NCBI GenBank assembly: GCA_023548195.1
Contig: JAJHZJ010000251.1
Location: 62,001 to 126,000, forward strand
Direction: 5' to 3'
From: Bettongia penicillata ogilbyi
Lineage: Eukaryota; Chordata; Mammalia; Diprotodontia; Potoroidae
Length of the DNA: 64,000 nucleotides
Shown: positions 48,071 through 58,899 of the stretch, piece by piece
Numbering within the stretch: the first letter of the stretch is position 1
Layout: each line of letters starts with the position of its first letter
Made by a program: the position numbers and the translations under genes
The notes under the pieces: model-generated
The model's input: only the letters and a program-made list of their open reading frames with translations
Database searches by the model: none
What the model was told of the DNA's origin: nothing

Positions 48071-49629
48071 TGGAGCCCAGACTGGTAGATGGGTCCCTCT
48101 CTTGAAGCTGACGGAATTGGTATTCTGATGCTCTGCTTCTTTCTTTTACTTCTCACCCACTCCAAAGTCAGTACATTTCTTTGACTCTCCCCTATGAAAC
48201 CTCTGAAAGGGATTTAATGATCTGAAGCATGAACACACTGAAGAATTCATAATTAATATCTACAAGAGGAAATACACATTTGCTTTCTTTTCATTTTCCT
48301 TGGCATTTTTTGTTTTGTCATCGTTTTCAAATATTTTTAAATCCCCCACTTAATGAACCATTCCTTGTAGGAAAGATTAAAAAAAAAAAGATGGGGAAAA
48401 TATTTCAGCAAAACTAACCCAAATGGGAGCTGACAGTAAATATATAGGTAAAAGAGGGCAATGCTCTAAGCCAGACTTTGCTCTCCAATGATGGAAGTTC
48501 AGGAACCGTGCTAGGTTGATACAGGGGGTATTTTGGGATATAAGAGCTTTTCTAGTGCCTCTCAAATCATAACACACAGGTAGCTGCTACCTGAGTTTCT
48601 AGGTAAAGTGTGTCCCAGAAGATATAGGATTCTCACAAAGTTAACTTTAAGTAAAGCTTCTTCCATCAACAAAATTTGCTAAGGCTATCCCCACAAAGCA
48701 GAACACTGGACTGAATTAGAACATTTTTCTCATCAACTTCATTTGGTCCTAATCTGTCTGGTTTGATGTCCATGTAGAGGTCATATTGTACCTTTCCAGG
48801 TTCTTGAGGGCCTAGGGCTTCCAGGCCACAGGAAGGCATGGATCACTGAACCATAGGACCATAGCTTTGGAGTAGGAAGGGACATCTGAGGAAGGGATAT
48901 GGAGTAATTGATGCTCCAAGAGGTTAAGCCATTTGCTCAGAGAGATACAGACAGTGAATGGTAAGAGTCAAGATTTGTAAAGTTCTCTCCTACCAAATCT
49001 AATGCTCTTTCCATCATACTATATGGCCTCTCTTGTGGGGCAGAAGTCTTCACATCCATGTTAACTGTAAGCTTTAGGATCCTTTATGCTTGTTGGCATC
49101 ATGAGAAAACACCATTCCCTGCTCTTTGTGCTCTCTGGGGTCTTTTCATGCTTTAAAAATCAAAAATCAATGCAAGTCCTGCTTTCTCTATGAAGCTTTC
49201 ATTTACCATCTTTCTATTGCCTTTCTCTCCTTTCTATTGCCTTCAGCACCCTTAGCCTGTATTTGATACTTAGTGGAGGTGTATGGTATGGCTGATTGAA
49301 TGGATGGATGAAAACAGCATTTCTTAAGCACTTACTATGTGTCATGCTCTGGGGATAGAAATACAAAAGCAGAGACAATAGTCAGTAAACAGTCACCTAC
49401 AGATACTCTCTCTGGACCTCAGTTTCCTCAAAATAACAGGACTTGATTGGTTGGTACCTAATGTTCTTTGTAGCTCTGTAGCTATGAAAATATCACTGAG
49501 TGGATCATTTCACAGGAATGTTGGAAAGAAGACATTTTGCAAAGTCTGTGTAAAAGTGGGCCACTGTTGAGTACTATCCCTTCATTCACTCTATCATCCA
49601 GCCATATTAACTTGCTTTCTGTTCCTTGA

Positions 49630-49960
49630 ATGTCACACTCCAAGCTTTCCCTGGGCAAAGGTACAGAGACACTTGGAATGCTCTTTTCTCTCACCTCTGG
49701 CTCCTGGTCCCCCCTTGCTTCCTTCAAGATCCTATTCAAATCACACCTTGGGGAGAGAGAGGAAAGAGACATTCCCAGTCCCAAAACCCCCTCCTAATGT
49801 CTTCTCCTTTCAGATTACTTTCATCTACTCTGTAAATATCCTACTAGTAATTTACATTATGCCTCCTCCATTAGAATGTATGCTACTTGTTTTTGCCTTT
49901 CTTTGAATCTCCGCTGCTTTCTACAGGGCCTGTGACATAATAAGAGCTCACTAGATAATC
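49630..49960 (+). repeat. L2 3' end
   Basis: ctttccctgggcaaaggtac, cttccttcaagatcctattc, attagaatgtatgctacttg, cagggcctgtgacataataa. Its minus strand briefly mimics a Gly-X-Y exon (see rejected items). Confidence 0.65.
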
Positions 49961-50509
49961 AAATGAAGGCATCTGAGGGGGAGCAGCATGCCCAGGACAG
50001 AGCCCTAGGGGGGGTACCTACAGTTTGAAGGTATGTTTTGGAAGAGGATCTAGTAGGGGAGACTGAGAAGGGCAGCCAGGCAATAAATACTTCCAGATTG
50101 ACTGATCACAGACTGTGATCTGTTTGTTTTAAAAAAAACACTCAATGAGTAATTTTGACTCCTTTGGTCTTCTCATTCCATAGATAAGTAATAATGGTTT
50201 TCTTTGTAACTTTTAGTGAAGTACATCATGTGAGGCAGGAGTTCTGGGAACCCCACTGGTATTGGACAGGGCCTTTACTGGAAACACCTGGAGGAACTAA
50301 AGGAGGAGAAACAGTGGGGTAGGAGGGTGCTGGTAGTCTGCTGAGACAATTAGTTATGGATTAAAATATAGAAAAGGAAGGGAAAATGAACCTTTGACCA
50401 AAATTGTGACAATGCTTGGAAAGTGGGGAATTTGACATGGAAACAGATCTGAGTTCTATTGGTTTTGTCACTATATGACCTTGGGCAATTCATTTTATTG
50501 GTTCAGATT

Positions 50510-51060
50510 TCAGCTAGTTAGTCAATAAACATTAATTAAGTGCCTACAATATAATGGGCACTGTGCTGAGCACTGCGGATACAAAAAGATGCATGAGACA
50601 GTCCCAACTCTCAAGGAATTCACACTTTAATGGGGGAGATGGTGAACGAATGAATACATGCAAGCATATGCAGAATTAACTAGACATACCAGAAGGAATT
50701 CTACTCTCAAGTCAAAGGAAAAGAACGCTCCCTATAAGAGGTGGGATTTTAGTTGGACTTGAAGGAAGCCAGGAGGTAAAGATGAGGAGGGAGAGGGACC
50801 TTTGCCCAGAGATGGGAGACAGCCAGAGAAATTTTCCAGAACTGGGAAATGAAGTGTCTTGTTCATATAACAACAAGGAGGCCAATGTCACTGGATTGAA
50901 AAGTACATGACAGGAAGTAAGGTGTAAAAAAACTGGAAAAATAGGAGGAGCCTAGGTTGTGAAGAGCTTTAATTGCCAATCAAAGGATTTGATCCTAAAT
51001 GCAAAAGGGAGGTTATAAACGTTTATGGAGTAGGTACGTGACATGAGCTGACCTGGTGAT
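50510..51060 (+). repeat. L3-like repeat
   Basis: gtcaataaacattaattaag, ggcactgtgctgagcactgc, caaggaattcacactttaat, ttagttggacttgaaggaag, ggttgtgaagagctttaatt. Confidence 0.65.
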
Positions 51061-51499
51061 CTGACCTCGTAATGAGGGTTCTCAGTTTCCCTGTTTACCA
51101 ATGAGTAATTTGAATGAGACAAAATCTAAGATTTCCCAGAATATTCTATCATTCTGAGATTGTATTCCATACTCTTACATAAGGGTTAGACTTTAGATTA
51201 GCCTTTGGGAATGGATGCCTTTGGAACTCAAGGCAACTCTTACTGAAATATACCATGAACACATCTTGCTTACAAATCTACTTAAGTTAACAAAGTTCTT
51301 GATTAAAGAATTATATTTTCTTGGTTTTCTCTTTTCAGGTCAGAGTATAGGTTCTCTATTTCCCTAATTTACATATAACAAAGTATAATGCTAATGAGAT
51401 TACAGATCTTCCCTGCCCATTAAGAGGAGTTTGATTAGGGAAGATTTGTAGGAAGGCCCATACCTTTTGTTAATGAGGCACTGGTTTTCAAGGGTTGTG

Positions 51500-51920
51500 A
51501 TGCCCTCTGGCTCTAAAAAAATGTGTAAATACTCTGAGATGAGGTTTTACTTTGGGATTTACTGACTGGAAATGTTTATTTGACCAGACAGAGACTCTGG
51601 GTAGTCATTAAGGAAGCCCCTGGCTTTGAAAATCCAGATGTCGATGTTTCTCTCTCTGGTAAATATGTATATATGTAATGGTCAGACAGTTGGATTTGTC
51701 TGTTGATCTATGGTATATGTATTGCTTATATCAGGCAGCTGGAAACCCTGTCTGTTGATTTTTATTTCATATTTTCTGAGAAGGTCAGAGTGCTGACTTC
51801 TTCCCCTGAACCAAGTGAATGAAATATGTGCTTGATTAAAGTAATTGTTGACCTCCCAAAAGTTGCCTTTTAGAAAAGCAGATCAAAGAACCTTTGATAG
51901 CAGGTCCTCCTGTGCATGTC
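51500..51920 (+). mobile_element. LTR-like interspersed repeat, copy 2
   Basis: The same family as 1550-1945, extending further 3' (gcttgattaaagtaattgtt, then ttgccttttagaaaagcaga). It lies about 0.7 kb downstream of the lone MBL-type exon on the opposite strand. Confidence 0.5.
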
Positions 51921-52623
51921 AGTATGTGTACTATTACACAAAGACTCAGAAAAAATGGAGGACATATTGCCTATTGAAATTTTTTGAAGGACATAAAAAT
52001 CTTAAGACTTTTTGTATAGCAGGAAATGTAATTATATATTTTCCCAGTTAATTAGTACACCACTATAAGCAAAAATTACCATGCTGATGTGCATGCAGTA
52101 CTCTGAACTCATGTCCTCTGCTTCTCTACAAAGTGGAGTGAAATGGGCAAAAAATATTTCACTGTGAACTATATGTGGACACTTTAGGAGGGTATAAAAC
52201 AAACTGACAACCTCATGAAAGAATTCCCAGACTTTCTTCCCAGTATTTAATGTTTATTTTAAATCTTACTAAGCAGGCAGTATTCCACAAATTTCTCCCA
52301 AGATGAGTGGACTGAGAGATTCTCAAGAGACAGCCTTTGAAAATGGCCCCATATACTGCCATTTTTGGTAAGGCACCAACATAATCCTTCCTTTGACTAC
52401 TTAGAAACTGGGGTGCCAGATTACCAGAGCTAGATAAATAGAACTTCTCTGATCATCTTGCTTTCTTGTTTAGAGGAAAAGTTTTTGGACAGAGATTGAA
52501 TCTAGATAAACAATTCGACATCGCTGATAAATATGACCTCATATATTGAGCCTGAACCCTTGGAAGAGGTAGTCATCATGTGGGAACACCTGGTAGATGA
52601 AGACTCAGGGAGAAGGACTGTAC

Positions 52624-52807
52624 CTGGTTCTCCCTTTTCTCCCTGGAGGCCATCTCTTCCATCTTTTCCAGGAGCCCCATTTGCCCCAGGAGTACCACAA
52701 GAGGCCAGGGAGCTGCAGGTCTGCTCAGTCCTCTCACTCACAATTGACTCCGAGTAGTCAGTCTTTACCATGATGATGAGAAGTGGGAACTGGAAAAAGA
52801 TAGCCAT
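52624..52807 (-). CDS. Isolated MBL-type first coding exon
   Basis: 184 nt from the ATG at 52807 (context gaaggATGG) to a donor GAACCAG|GTACAG, phase 1. It encodes a hydrophobic leader (MAIFFQFPLLIIMV), then TCSSLASC and GTPGANGAPGKDGRDG, ending GEKGEPG. This is the layout of MBL exon 1 (TC-x4-AC, then G-K-D-G-R-D-G and GEKGEPG). Of the usual three N-terminal cysteines the first is missing, as it may be in some MBLs. The reading frame is open. I found no MBL collagen, neck or lectin exon downstream on this strand before SFTPA, so this is either the surviving exon of a lost MBL1 gene or an alternative first exon for SFTPA, with which it is frame-compatible. MBL1 is already a pseudogene in human. 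Confidence 0.7.
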
Positions 52808-52992
52808 CCTTCAGATTTGGATGGGGAGAAAGTTCAGGCCAATTGTTTTAGGAAGATAAATGGCAGGGTTCTTCACTATTTGCCTCCTCATTATTGTCTC
52901 CTCCTGGTGGTGCTGCCATCAGCTCTCTTTGCCCTTCCAACCAGCCTGCACACATCACTGCCAGTTTCACTGCTTTGGATCCTGTCAGTCTC

Positions 52993-53222
52993 TTGATTAG
53001 TGTTTTATTGACTCCCCATTGTCTACAAGATTAATCAATCCAAACCGATTTGGAGACACTTATGTAAGGGAGTCCTCACCCTAATTATCTTGACTTCTTT
53101 CCCATTCTGTCTCTTCATTAAAGATAGACACATCTCTTGCCTTTCCAACTTACATACTCATCACTCTCAGCGTCCAGGCTAGTCTGACTACATGCCTTCT
53201 ATTTTCTAGGATCTTCTATAGT
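52993..53222 (+). repeat. Direct duplication, copy 1
   Basis: tagtgttttattgactcccc...gacacatctcttgcctttcc...caggctagtctgac...ccttctattttctagg. It is matched by 53463-53712 on the other side of a (CCTT)n tract. Confidence 0.75.
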
Positions 53223-53284
53223 GCCCAATACAGGACTGGATGTACAAAATTAATAATAAAATAAAATTTAAAAAATCTTGATAT

Positions 53285-53460
53285 ACAAAATCCTTCCTTC
53301 CCTTCCCATCTCTCCCTTCTTTCCTCCCTTCCTCTCTCACTTCCCTCCCCCTCACTCCTCCCTCACTCCATTCCTCCTTCCTTTCCTTCCTTCCTTCCTT
53401 CCTTCCTTCCTTCCTTCCTTCCTTCCTTCCTTCCTCCCTTCCCTCCATCCCTCTCTTCCT
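53285..53460 (+). repeat. (CCTT)n microsatellite
   Basis: A pyrimidine-only tract with a pure ccttccttcc run around 53383-53431. It gives spurious repeat ORFs on both strands. Confidence 0.92.
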
Positions 53461-53462
53461 TG

Positions 53463-53712
53463 ATCAGTGTTTTATTGACTCCCTGTTGTCTACAAGATTA
53501 ATGAACCCAAATTGATTTGGAAATCTTTATAAGTTAGTCCCCCCATCCTAATTATCCTGGCTTCTCCATTCAGCCTGAATAGGAACTCTCCTTTAAAGAC
53601 AGACACATCTCTTGCCTTTCCAACCCACATGCTGTATACTCATTACCCTCACTGCCCAGGCTAGTCTGACTGTTTTCTTCTACATACCTTCTATTTCCTA
53701 GCATTCTCTATA
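53463..53712 (+). repeat. Direct duplication, copy 2
   Basis: cagtgttttattgactccct...gacacatctcttgcctttcc...caggctagtctgac...ccttctatttcctagc. About 470 bases from copy 1. Confidence 0.75.
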
Positions 53713-55210
53713 GTTTCTAAAGAGTGACGTACTTCCAAAGGAACTAAAGGGCATAAAAGGAGATGAGGAATATCACAATAGAAAGACCCTTGATCATAAT
53801 TCTGGTTATAGATAGAAACTTTGCCTGAGAATCTGGTGGAAAGTCCCCTTTCTGGAACAAAGTTAAGCACACAGATCTTTGACCCAACTTCCACAGACTA
53901 TATTTCTGATCAGGAACTTACCTGGCATCCAAAAGGAAAGAGATAACAGGACAGTGTCCTCTAGTTTAACCCAGAAAAGATGAGAAGTAGCTGGATTCAA
54001 CAGGATGTAAAGAATCAATTCTGTTTACATGGTAGAGTTCTGTCCTTGTTTTGCTTCCACAGATTAATAAACAACTGAACTAAATATCCAGCTGTTATTC
54101 TCATTGCTTCCAATGAATACTGGCAGATTGTTGAGAAAGAGTCACAGAGACAGAATTTCAGAGCCCACAACACGTACCTAAAAATGAATTTCCTCAACAG
54201 CACGCTTGAAAAGTGGTTAGCCAGCTTTTCATGAAGACCTTCAATGAGGAGAAGCCCTTTTTCTCCCAAGACATTTCATTACAGTTTTTGGTAACTCAAA
54301 TTGTTAGTAAGCTTTTCATACTCTACTCTCTGGGATCAGCCTAAGTGTCCACCTGACAGTCTTTTGTGTATAGTAAATAAATAACTATCCCATGCTTGAT
54401 TCCTATTTTCACCTTTGGGGAGACCCTAGATGGGATGAATATGGATAACTCTAATTGATCTGATGAGCCAAAACTAAAACCTTAAGTGCCAGGGAGATAA
54501 AATCTGTCAGAGTATGAGAAATGGGATTCTAATATCTCTCATTAGAGGTCACACTTTCCTAGGACTGATCCTGGTTGGGATTGTGATCACAGGTCCAGAA
54601 TTGAGAGAATTGCCTTAGTGCAAAAAAAGAGGGACTGTCATATCCTAGCCCTGTTGCTCCAGCCCTAGTTTCTTCATGTTAAATTGTGAATTTAGCAAAA
54701 CATCAAGGAACATGAACATTTCGATATACAAAGAACCAAAAAAGGAAGGTAGTATGGGAAACTGTGAACTGTTATATACAATATTTTCAAAGTATATATT
54801 GAATTTAACAAAATAACAATAAAACTTTCCACTTGTCTATAATCCCTATTACCCTCTATATCCTTCTCTCTTCTGCATTTTTTTAATGTTTCATTGATGG
54901 ACTTTTCTTTCTTTTCTTATATTTTATATCACTGCCCATCCCTGTTTCCCTATCTACTATCAAAGCCCTCTCCTATAATCAGTAAGTATAGTCAAACAAA
55001 ATAAACCAAGACAACTGTTTCTGAGAAATTTGCTCCAAAAATTCCATCCAGGAAAGGTTTTCATTAATAATTCTAACTTGCATAATCAAAATGTATTTTT
55101 GTGCAAGTTCTCAGTCTTAAGGAACAACAATTATCCATTTTTATCTTTTATGATCACCTCTAATCCTTGTTCGATTAAGAATTCCTCCTTCTATTCATGA
55201 TTTTGAAAAG

Positions 55211-55573
55211 TGTAGAGGGCCCATACTGATAGAGTTTGGAATGTGAGGTACTATCCAGGTTTTGCTTGAGACTTGTACTAGCATGAGGGCTGACATTCTC
55301 AGGACAATTGGCTCACCATCTCACTCCTGATATGCAAAGATGAGAAAGTCCTGACCCTGGCTGTGCACACTGAGGTTGTTTTGCCAGAGGAACTAAGATT
55401 AGGAAGTAAAAGAAGTAAACTAAAAATGTTCTCATGGAAATAACCTTGCTTGCTTGAAATGTTCTCAAGGGAATAACCCTGCTTGCTTGTCTGTAAAAGA
55501 CAAGGCTTGACCCTCAGATCAATAAACGGATTCAGCTCAGAGTCCTGCCTGGTTCGTGTTTTTCCATTCCACA
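55211..55573 (+). mobile_element. Probable solo LTR
   Basis: Starts TGTAGAGGGCC and ends ATTCCACA, with an internal tandem repeat (gaaatgttctcaagggaata-like units), an AATAAA at about 55522 and a U5-like gagtcctgcctggttcgtgt. Target-site duplication was not clear. No retroviral coding region flanks it. Confidence 0.5.
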
Positions 55574-55899
55574 CTCACCTGGATTTGCAACTGCCTGCCT
55601 TAGCACTGGTCACAGAAAATTATATCTTTCATTCCTATTTTCTCCTCTTGTTTACAATATAACCTTTTATATTTTAAGTCCTATAACTATTTGGAGCTTA
55701 TTGTAATATATTATGTAGCTTTAGTTTTCATGACAGCATTTTTCCTTAGATTTTGACTTCTGAACTAGGTGTTTTGATTGCCATTTTTCTTCCTATACTG
55801 TAGCTATTTTCTACAGTATCTAGATTGGTGGATATTGATCAGCTTTTATTTCTCCCTCCCTTTACAGTTTAAGGCTTTTTTGATTAGACTTAAAAGAGA

Positions 55900-56020
55900 T
55901 AACATGGGCAGAGAAATACAGTGGACAGAGAACTGGCCTCAAAGTCAAGCAGATCCAAAATCAAATCTGGCCTCTGATACATACTGGCTATGTGATCCTG
56001 GGCAAGTCACTTAACTAAAG
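55900..56020 (+). repeat. tRNA-headed SINE, partial
   Basis: gcagagaaatacagtggaca, gagaactggcctcaaagtca, gtgatcctgggcaagtcact. Confidence 0.65.
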
Positions 56021-56479
56021 CATGGGTTCTAGGCAATTCTCCAAGACTCTAAATTGCAGATAACGTTCTAACAAGCTTTATATAGAGAGTTTCCTCACCT
56101 GGGAGTTCCCTATACCAATGAAATCACAGGTAGAATGCCTCTCTCTGTCCTTTGATAAGACTTTCAATACCCTAGGCAAATGCAGGTGTATCTCTGGCCC
56201 AAAGCCTCTTATTCCTATCTGTGAAGCTTAGGTCCAGAAACCTTATTCAACTTCTGAGATACCATCTTCTTAAACAGCTGCTAATTTCCCTAACCTTCCT
56301 TTGTCTAAAGCATCTCTTGATTTTGATGAAATGTTAAAATCTTCAATTTCATGCTTAAAGATAATAATCCTTTGAAATACTTTCTAGGTAAAGTCACTTA
56401 TGTCTTTTTGAATAGCTGTATTAGTCATCCTCTGTGATCAGTCTAGATAGCTGTTTGAGGTCTTAGAAACAGATCCTAG

Positions 56480-57060
56480 AAAGATGGCAGTTGCATCTAC
56501 TGTCATTAGCAAGCTGATACATGGCTGTTTCAGTACCTTTCAGTAGAGGGTAGCCAACCACCACTCCTTTTCTCTTCCGTCCTGAATAAATTGTCTTTTC
56601 AACAGACATCTCTTGTAGATTAACTTGTTCATCCTATGGAGGGCAAGTGGCTGCTTTCTTCTCAGTGTGTACTTTCGACTCTTCCCTTTTCTTCATGCTT
56701 TTCATGTGGAACAACTTCTTCGTTGTCTTTGCTTTCTTTTTCTTCAGCTTGTCTTCTTCATCCTCTTCTTCATCTTTGTGTTCTTCATCATCTTCTGCAT
56801 TGTCTTCTTCATCATCTTCATTTTCTTATTCTTCATCTTCTTTGTGTTCTTCTTTGTTGTCTTCATCTTCTTTGTTGTCTTCTTTGTCTTCTTCTTCAAC
56901 ATTGTTGTCTTCACCTTTGTCTCTATCTTCTTCATCTTCCTCTTCCTCCTCCTTTTCTTCCTGATTTTCCTTCTCCTTATCTTCCTCTTCCTTCTTCTCC
57001 TCTCTCTTGATGACCTGGAACACGGAAGCAAATTCCTCCAGGCTAAAAATAGTTGGTTTT
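56480..57060 (-). pseudogene. Unidentified acidic-protein retrocopy, disrupted
   Basis: The minus strand reads PTIFSLEEFASVFQVIK, then about 100 residues of Glu/Asp/Lys-rich low complexity with one in-frame stop, then a lysine-rich block (KLKKKKAKTTKK) and a second stop, followed by more plausible coding sequence (VEKTIYSGRKRKGVVVGYP). Codon-like structure continuing past the stops suggests a processed copy of a nuclear acidic protein. I do not recognise the parent. The same bases read on the plus strand give hydrophobic or serine-rich frames that are artefacts. Confidence 0.4.
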
Positions 57061-57238
57061 CATTTTTCATATTGATTTACATCTTTCTTTTTTAGGAATT
57101 TAAAATGTTTCTTCTTTTTTGAATAATATTTCATTTTTCTCCAATTATGTGTAAAGGTAATATTTATTTTTACAAGATTTTTGGTTCCTTCTCTCCCCTT
57201 CTCACTTCTTAAAATGATGGTTTGATGTGATTTATATA

Positions 57239-57965
57239 TGTGCAATCATGTATTCATTATTGCACATTATTCACAGTTGTTGAAGAAGAAACAGATCAAA
57301 ACTAAGAAAAACACTTAAAAAAAGTAAATGGAAATCATATATTTTCATCTGTATTCACAGTTCATAAGTTCTTCATCTGGATGTGGATAGCATTTTTCAT
57401 TATGAGTCGTTTGTAAGTCTTGCTTCATTGTATTGTTGAAAAAGCTAAGTGATTCATACTTGATCATCATACAATGTTGTTGTTACTGTGCACAGTTTTT
57501 TCCTGGTTCTTCTCATTTCAGTTTCCATCAAGACTTCCATCAAGTCTTTCCAGGTTCATTACAAATCTGTTTGCTCCTGTTTTCTTATAGCACAATAGTA
57601 TTCCATTAGATTCATACACATACAACTTGTTCAGTCATTCCCCAACTGATGGGCATCCCCTCAATTTCCAATATTTTGCCACCACAAAAAGGTCTGCTTT
57701 AACATTTTTGCACATGTCAGTCCCTTTCCCTTTTTTAATAATCTCTTTGTGATACAAAGTGGTAGTGGTATTGCTGAATCAAATGATATGCATAGTTTGA
57801 TTGCCCTTGGGACATAGTTCCAAACTGCTCTCCTCAGTAGTTGGATCAGTTCACAACTCTACCAACAGTGCTCAGTGTCCCAATTTTCTCACATCCTCTC
57901 CAATATTTATCATTTTCCTTTTTTGTCATATTAGTCAGTCTGATAGGAGTGAGATGCTATGACTT
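57239..57965 (-). mobile_element. L1 3' end, reverse
   Basis: gtcattccccaactgatggg, tttgattgcccttgggacat, ttggatcagttcacaactct. Confidence 0.75.
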
Positions 57966-58139
57966 GTTCTTTAGCCCACTCATTCTTTAAGATTAGATAA
58001 TTAATCTCCAATTAATTTTTAATCTGTGTTTCTCTAGTCCTTAATTAAATATATATTTGCATTATTATCCAAAATTGATACATTTAATTTTTCTGCATTT
58101 AACTATTTTATGCCCTAATATATGGCAAATTTGTGTAAA

Positions 58140-58850
58140 GATTCCATGTACCACTGAAAGCAAAAGTTTCCATGGGAAAGAGTCCCACATGTACAAAAAT
58201 ATTTCTAGCATTTCTCTTTGTGGTGGCCAAAAACTGGAAATCAAGGGCATGTCCATCAATTGGAGAATGGCCAAATAAACTGTGATATATGAGTGTAATG
58301 GAATACTGTTTTGCTATAAAAAATGATTAACAGGAAGACTTCAGAGGAACCGGGAAAGACTTATATGAACTGATGCTGAGTGAAGGGAGCAGAACCAGGA
58401 GAACTTTGTACACAGCAACAACCACAATGTGCGAGGAATTTTTCTGGTTGACTTAGTACTTCATTGCAATGAAAGGACTTAAATAATTCCCAATGATCTC
58501 TTAAGGCAAAATGCCTTCCACATTCAGAGAAAGAACTATGGAATTCAATCACAGAATGAAGCAGATCATTTTCTTTTGTATTATGTTTTGGTTTGTTTTA
58601 TGATTTTTCCCATTAATTTTAATTTTTCTATGTAACATGACTAAGGTGAAAACGTATTTAATAGGAATGTATGTGTAGAACCTATATGAAACTGTATGCT
58701 GTATCAGGGAGGGAGTGGAGAGGTAAGGGAGAAGCAGAGAGGGAGGGCAACAACCTAAGATACATGGAAATGATTGTATAACACTGAAAACAAATAAAAT
58801 AATAATAAAATTTAAAGATGAAAAATAAAAATTCCCTTTCAATTTTTCCA
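58140..58850 (+). mobile_element. L1 3' end, forward
   Basis: gtggccaaaaactggaaatc, caattggagaatggccaaat, gaagggagcagaaccaggag, then an A/T-rich tail with aataaaa. It lies tail to tail with the reverse L1 at 57239-57965. Confidence 0.8.
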
Positions 58851-58899
58851 GCTGTCTATCATATCTAGCTTATCTAAGATTCTATTCATCTCCTATGAC

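Noticed and set aside
49690..49740. Minus-strand Gly-X-Y-like reading that might be a missing MBL collagen exon
   Set aside because: Only three or four triplets, no splice sites, and the bases belong to an L2 3' end.
53206..53463. Repeat-protein ORFs (EGRK and LPSF types)
   Set aside because: Pure products of the (CCTT)n microsatellite.
56625..57095. Long hydrophobic and serine-rich + strand ORFs resembling membrane proteins
   Set aside because: They are other-frame readings of a GAA/GAG-rich acidic stretch on the minus strand.
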